This document shows positions 6,411-6,867 of a DNA stretch of 6,867 nt, piece by piece. The DNA is from Clostridium sp. CAG:448 (GTDB taxonomy: Bacteria > Bacillota > Clostridia > Oscillospirales > CAG-272): NCBI GenBank assembly GCA_000433415.1, contig FR890533.1, positions 1 to 6,867 of the forward strand, given 5' to 3'. The notes under the pieces were generated by a model, which worked only from the letters and a program-made list of their open reading frames with translations, made no database searches and was not told the DNA's origin. The translations under genes were made by a program, and so were the position numbers. Within the stretch, counting starts at the first letter, position 1, and each line of letters begins with the position of its first letter.

Positions 6411-6454
6411 CGCACATTTCCTTCCGCTATACCGCACATTTCCTTCCGATATAC
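6411..6454 (+). repeat. 22-bp tandem duplication, two copies, inside the prepilin peptidase gene
   Basis: Copy 1 is 6411-6432 and copy 2 is 6433-6454; both begin CGCACATTTCCTTCCG. They differ at a single base, C at 6427 and A at 6449. Because 22 is not a multiple of three, the second copy shifts the frame. Deleting either copy joins ...HISFRYT to AVEAAN... without any other change. The single difference is synonymous in the restored frame (CGC or CGA, both Arg). Confidence 0.93.
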
Positions 6455-6473
6455 CGCCGTGGAAGCGGCGAAT

Positions 6474-6867
6474 ATGCTGCTCTGGACCCTGTGCGCGCTG
6501 CTGTTTGCCGACAACATCGGCTGGATGGTGTTGAGCGCCGTCAGTGTTTCCGTCTGTATCTGCATCGCATTTGTGGATTTGGAGCACACTGAAATTCCGG
6601 ATCGGTTCCAGGTTGCATTGGCGTTGCCCGCCATTGCCGCCGTTTTCTTCGACACTGCCGCCCCTTTTTGGTCGCACCTGATCGGCGCCGGCGTGGGGTT
6701 TGCCTCCTTCTTCTTGGTGGGCAAACTGGTCAGTCTGAAAAAGGGCAGGGAGGCGTTGGGGTTCGGCGACGTGAAGTTTGCCGCCGTTGCCGGTCTGCTT
6801 TTGGGTTGGGAACGCCTGATTCTGATGGTGTTGCTTGCCTCTGTCAGCGCCGCAGTGGTTCTGACCG
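6474..6867 (+). CDS. Catalytic C-terminal part of the prepilin peptidase, partial at window end
   Basis: This is the open frame downstream of the duplication, listed separately because it could be called as its own gene from ATG 6474 (GTG 6459 is another possible start). It encodes four or so hydrophobic segments and both catalytic aspartate motifs, FVDLEHTEIPD and GFGDVK. I see no ribosome binding site of its own; the sequence before ATG 6474 is GGAAGCGGCGAAT, in which GGAAG (6461-6465) is a poor candidate 8 nt upstream. It more likely belongs to the upstream frame in the ancestral or in-phase gene. It remains open at 6867, so the end is not visible. Confidence 0.6.
   Translation, partial: MLLWTLCALLFADNIGWMVLSAVSVSVCICIAFVDLEHTEIPDRFQVALALPAIAAVFFDTAAPFWSHLIGAGVGFASFFLVGKLVSLKKGREALGFGDVKFAAVAGLLLGWERLILMVLLASVSAAVVLT

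Larger units (their letters stand above)
6173..6867 (+). pseudogene. pilD: Prepilin peptidase (A24 family), frameshifted by a 22-bp duplication, runs off window end
   Basis: An inner-membrane aspartic peptidase that would cleave prepilin leaders and, in the PilD family, N-methylate the new N-terminus. The first frame (6173-6592, 139 aa) has the family N-terminus: a membrane helix with GLCVGSFLNVVIYRVP (23-38) and a zinc-binding-like region with Cys50, Cys53, Cys75 and Cys78 (CPAC, CRQC). It is correct to about residue 87 (HISFRYT) and then reads unrelated sequence to a stop at 6592. The true continuation (AVEAANMLLWTLC) is in the +1 frame from 6456 and stays open to the window end. It holds both catalytic aspartates, in FVDLEHTEIPD (Asp codon 6576-6578) and GFGDVK (Asp codon 6768-6770). 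The break coincides with a tandem 22-bp duplication at 6411-6454. AAAGGA (6160-6165) precedes the ATG by 7 nt, 27 bp after pilM. Family assignment is firm. Whether it is a pseudogene, a phase-variable gene or an assembly error is open. Confidence 0.85.

Noticed and set aside
6411..6460. Programmed +1 ribosomal frameshift joining the two peptidase halves
   Set aside because: I see no known slippery site or adjacent stop codon at the junction, and the exact 22-bp duplication explains the frame change fully. A shift would also leave about seven duplicated residues.
4835..6724. A 629-codon open frame on the minus strand across pilM and the prepilin peptidase
   Set aside because: It mirrors GC-rich coding sequence on the + strand, where both genes have clear family motifs and ribosome binding sites. 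The antisense product has no recognisable domain and looks low in information.
1..6867. CRISPR array, insertion sequence, tRNA or rRNA
   Set aside because: I found no regularly spaced repeats, no transposase motifs or terminal inverted repeats, and no tRNA- or rRNA-like segments.

Overview
The window is one stretch of a type IV pilus (T4P) assembly cluster, with every supported gene on the + strand. The likely source is a low-to-mid-GC Gram-positive bacterium of the Clostridia. This rests on a near-consensus sigma-A promoter, strong AGGAGG-type ribosome binding sites, pilins with the FTIVELVIVIAVIAIL style of N-terminus, and a PilM-like protein next to a prepilin peptidase. No gene identifies a genus, so the taxonomic call is an inference.

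Layout: positions 1-459 hold no gene. They contain an AT-rich upstream region, a very good promoter (TTGACA-17 nt-TACAAT with an extended -10) and a leader of about 257 nt containing several inverted repeats. Then come a large pilin-like protein with a beta-helix-like C-terminal domain (460-2112), a small three-helix membrane protein of unknown function (2177-2650) and a second, smaller pilin (2724-3263). The two pilins share a 25-residue identical stretch at the start of the mature protein. A 12-bp stem hairpin at 3286-3321 separates this block from a tightly packed, more GC-rich block. That block holds two minor pilin-like proteins (3350-3898, 3895-4350), a bitopic membrane protein without a canonical pilin signal (4347-4778), a divergent PilM-like protein (4853-6145) and a prepilin peptidase of the PilD/ComC A24 family, which starts at 6173 and runs off the end of the window.

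How they would work together: the peptidase would cut and N-methylate the four prepilins at their Gly|Phe or Gly|Val sites. The two larger-block pilins would be candidates for the abundant fibre or display subunits, and the minor pilins for the initiation or tip complex. PilM would link the inner-membrane assembly platform to the cytoplasmic machinery. The assembly ATPases (PilB/PilT), the platform protein (PilC) and PilN/PilO are not in the window.

The most striking observation is that the prepilin peptidase reading frame is broken by a 22-bp tandem duplication (6411-6454) between its zinc-finger-like N-terminal part and its catalytic part. Removing one copy restores a perfect family match. 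This could be a pseudogene, a reversible on/off switch for the pilus, or an assembly error at a strain polymorphism.
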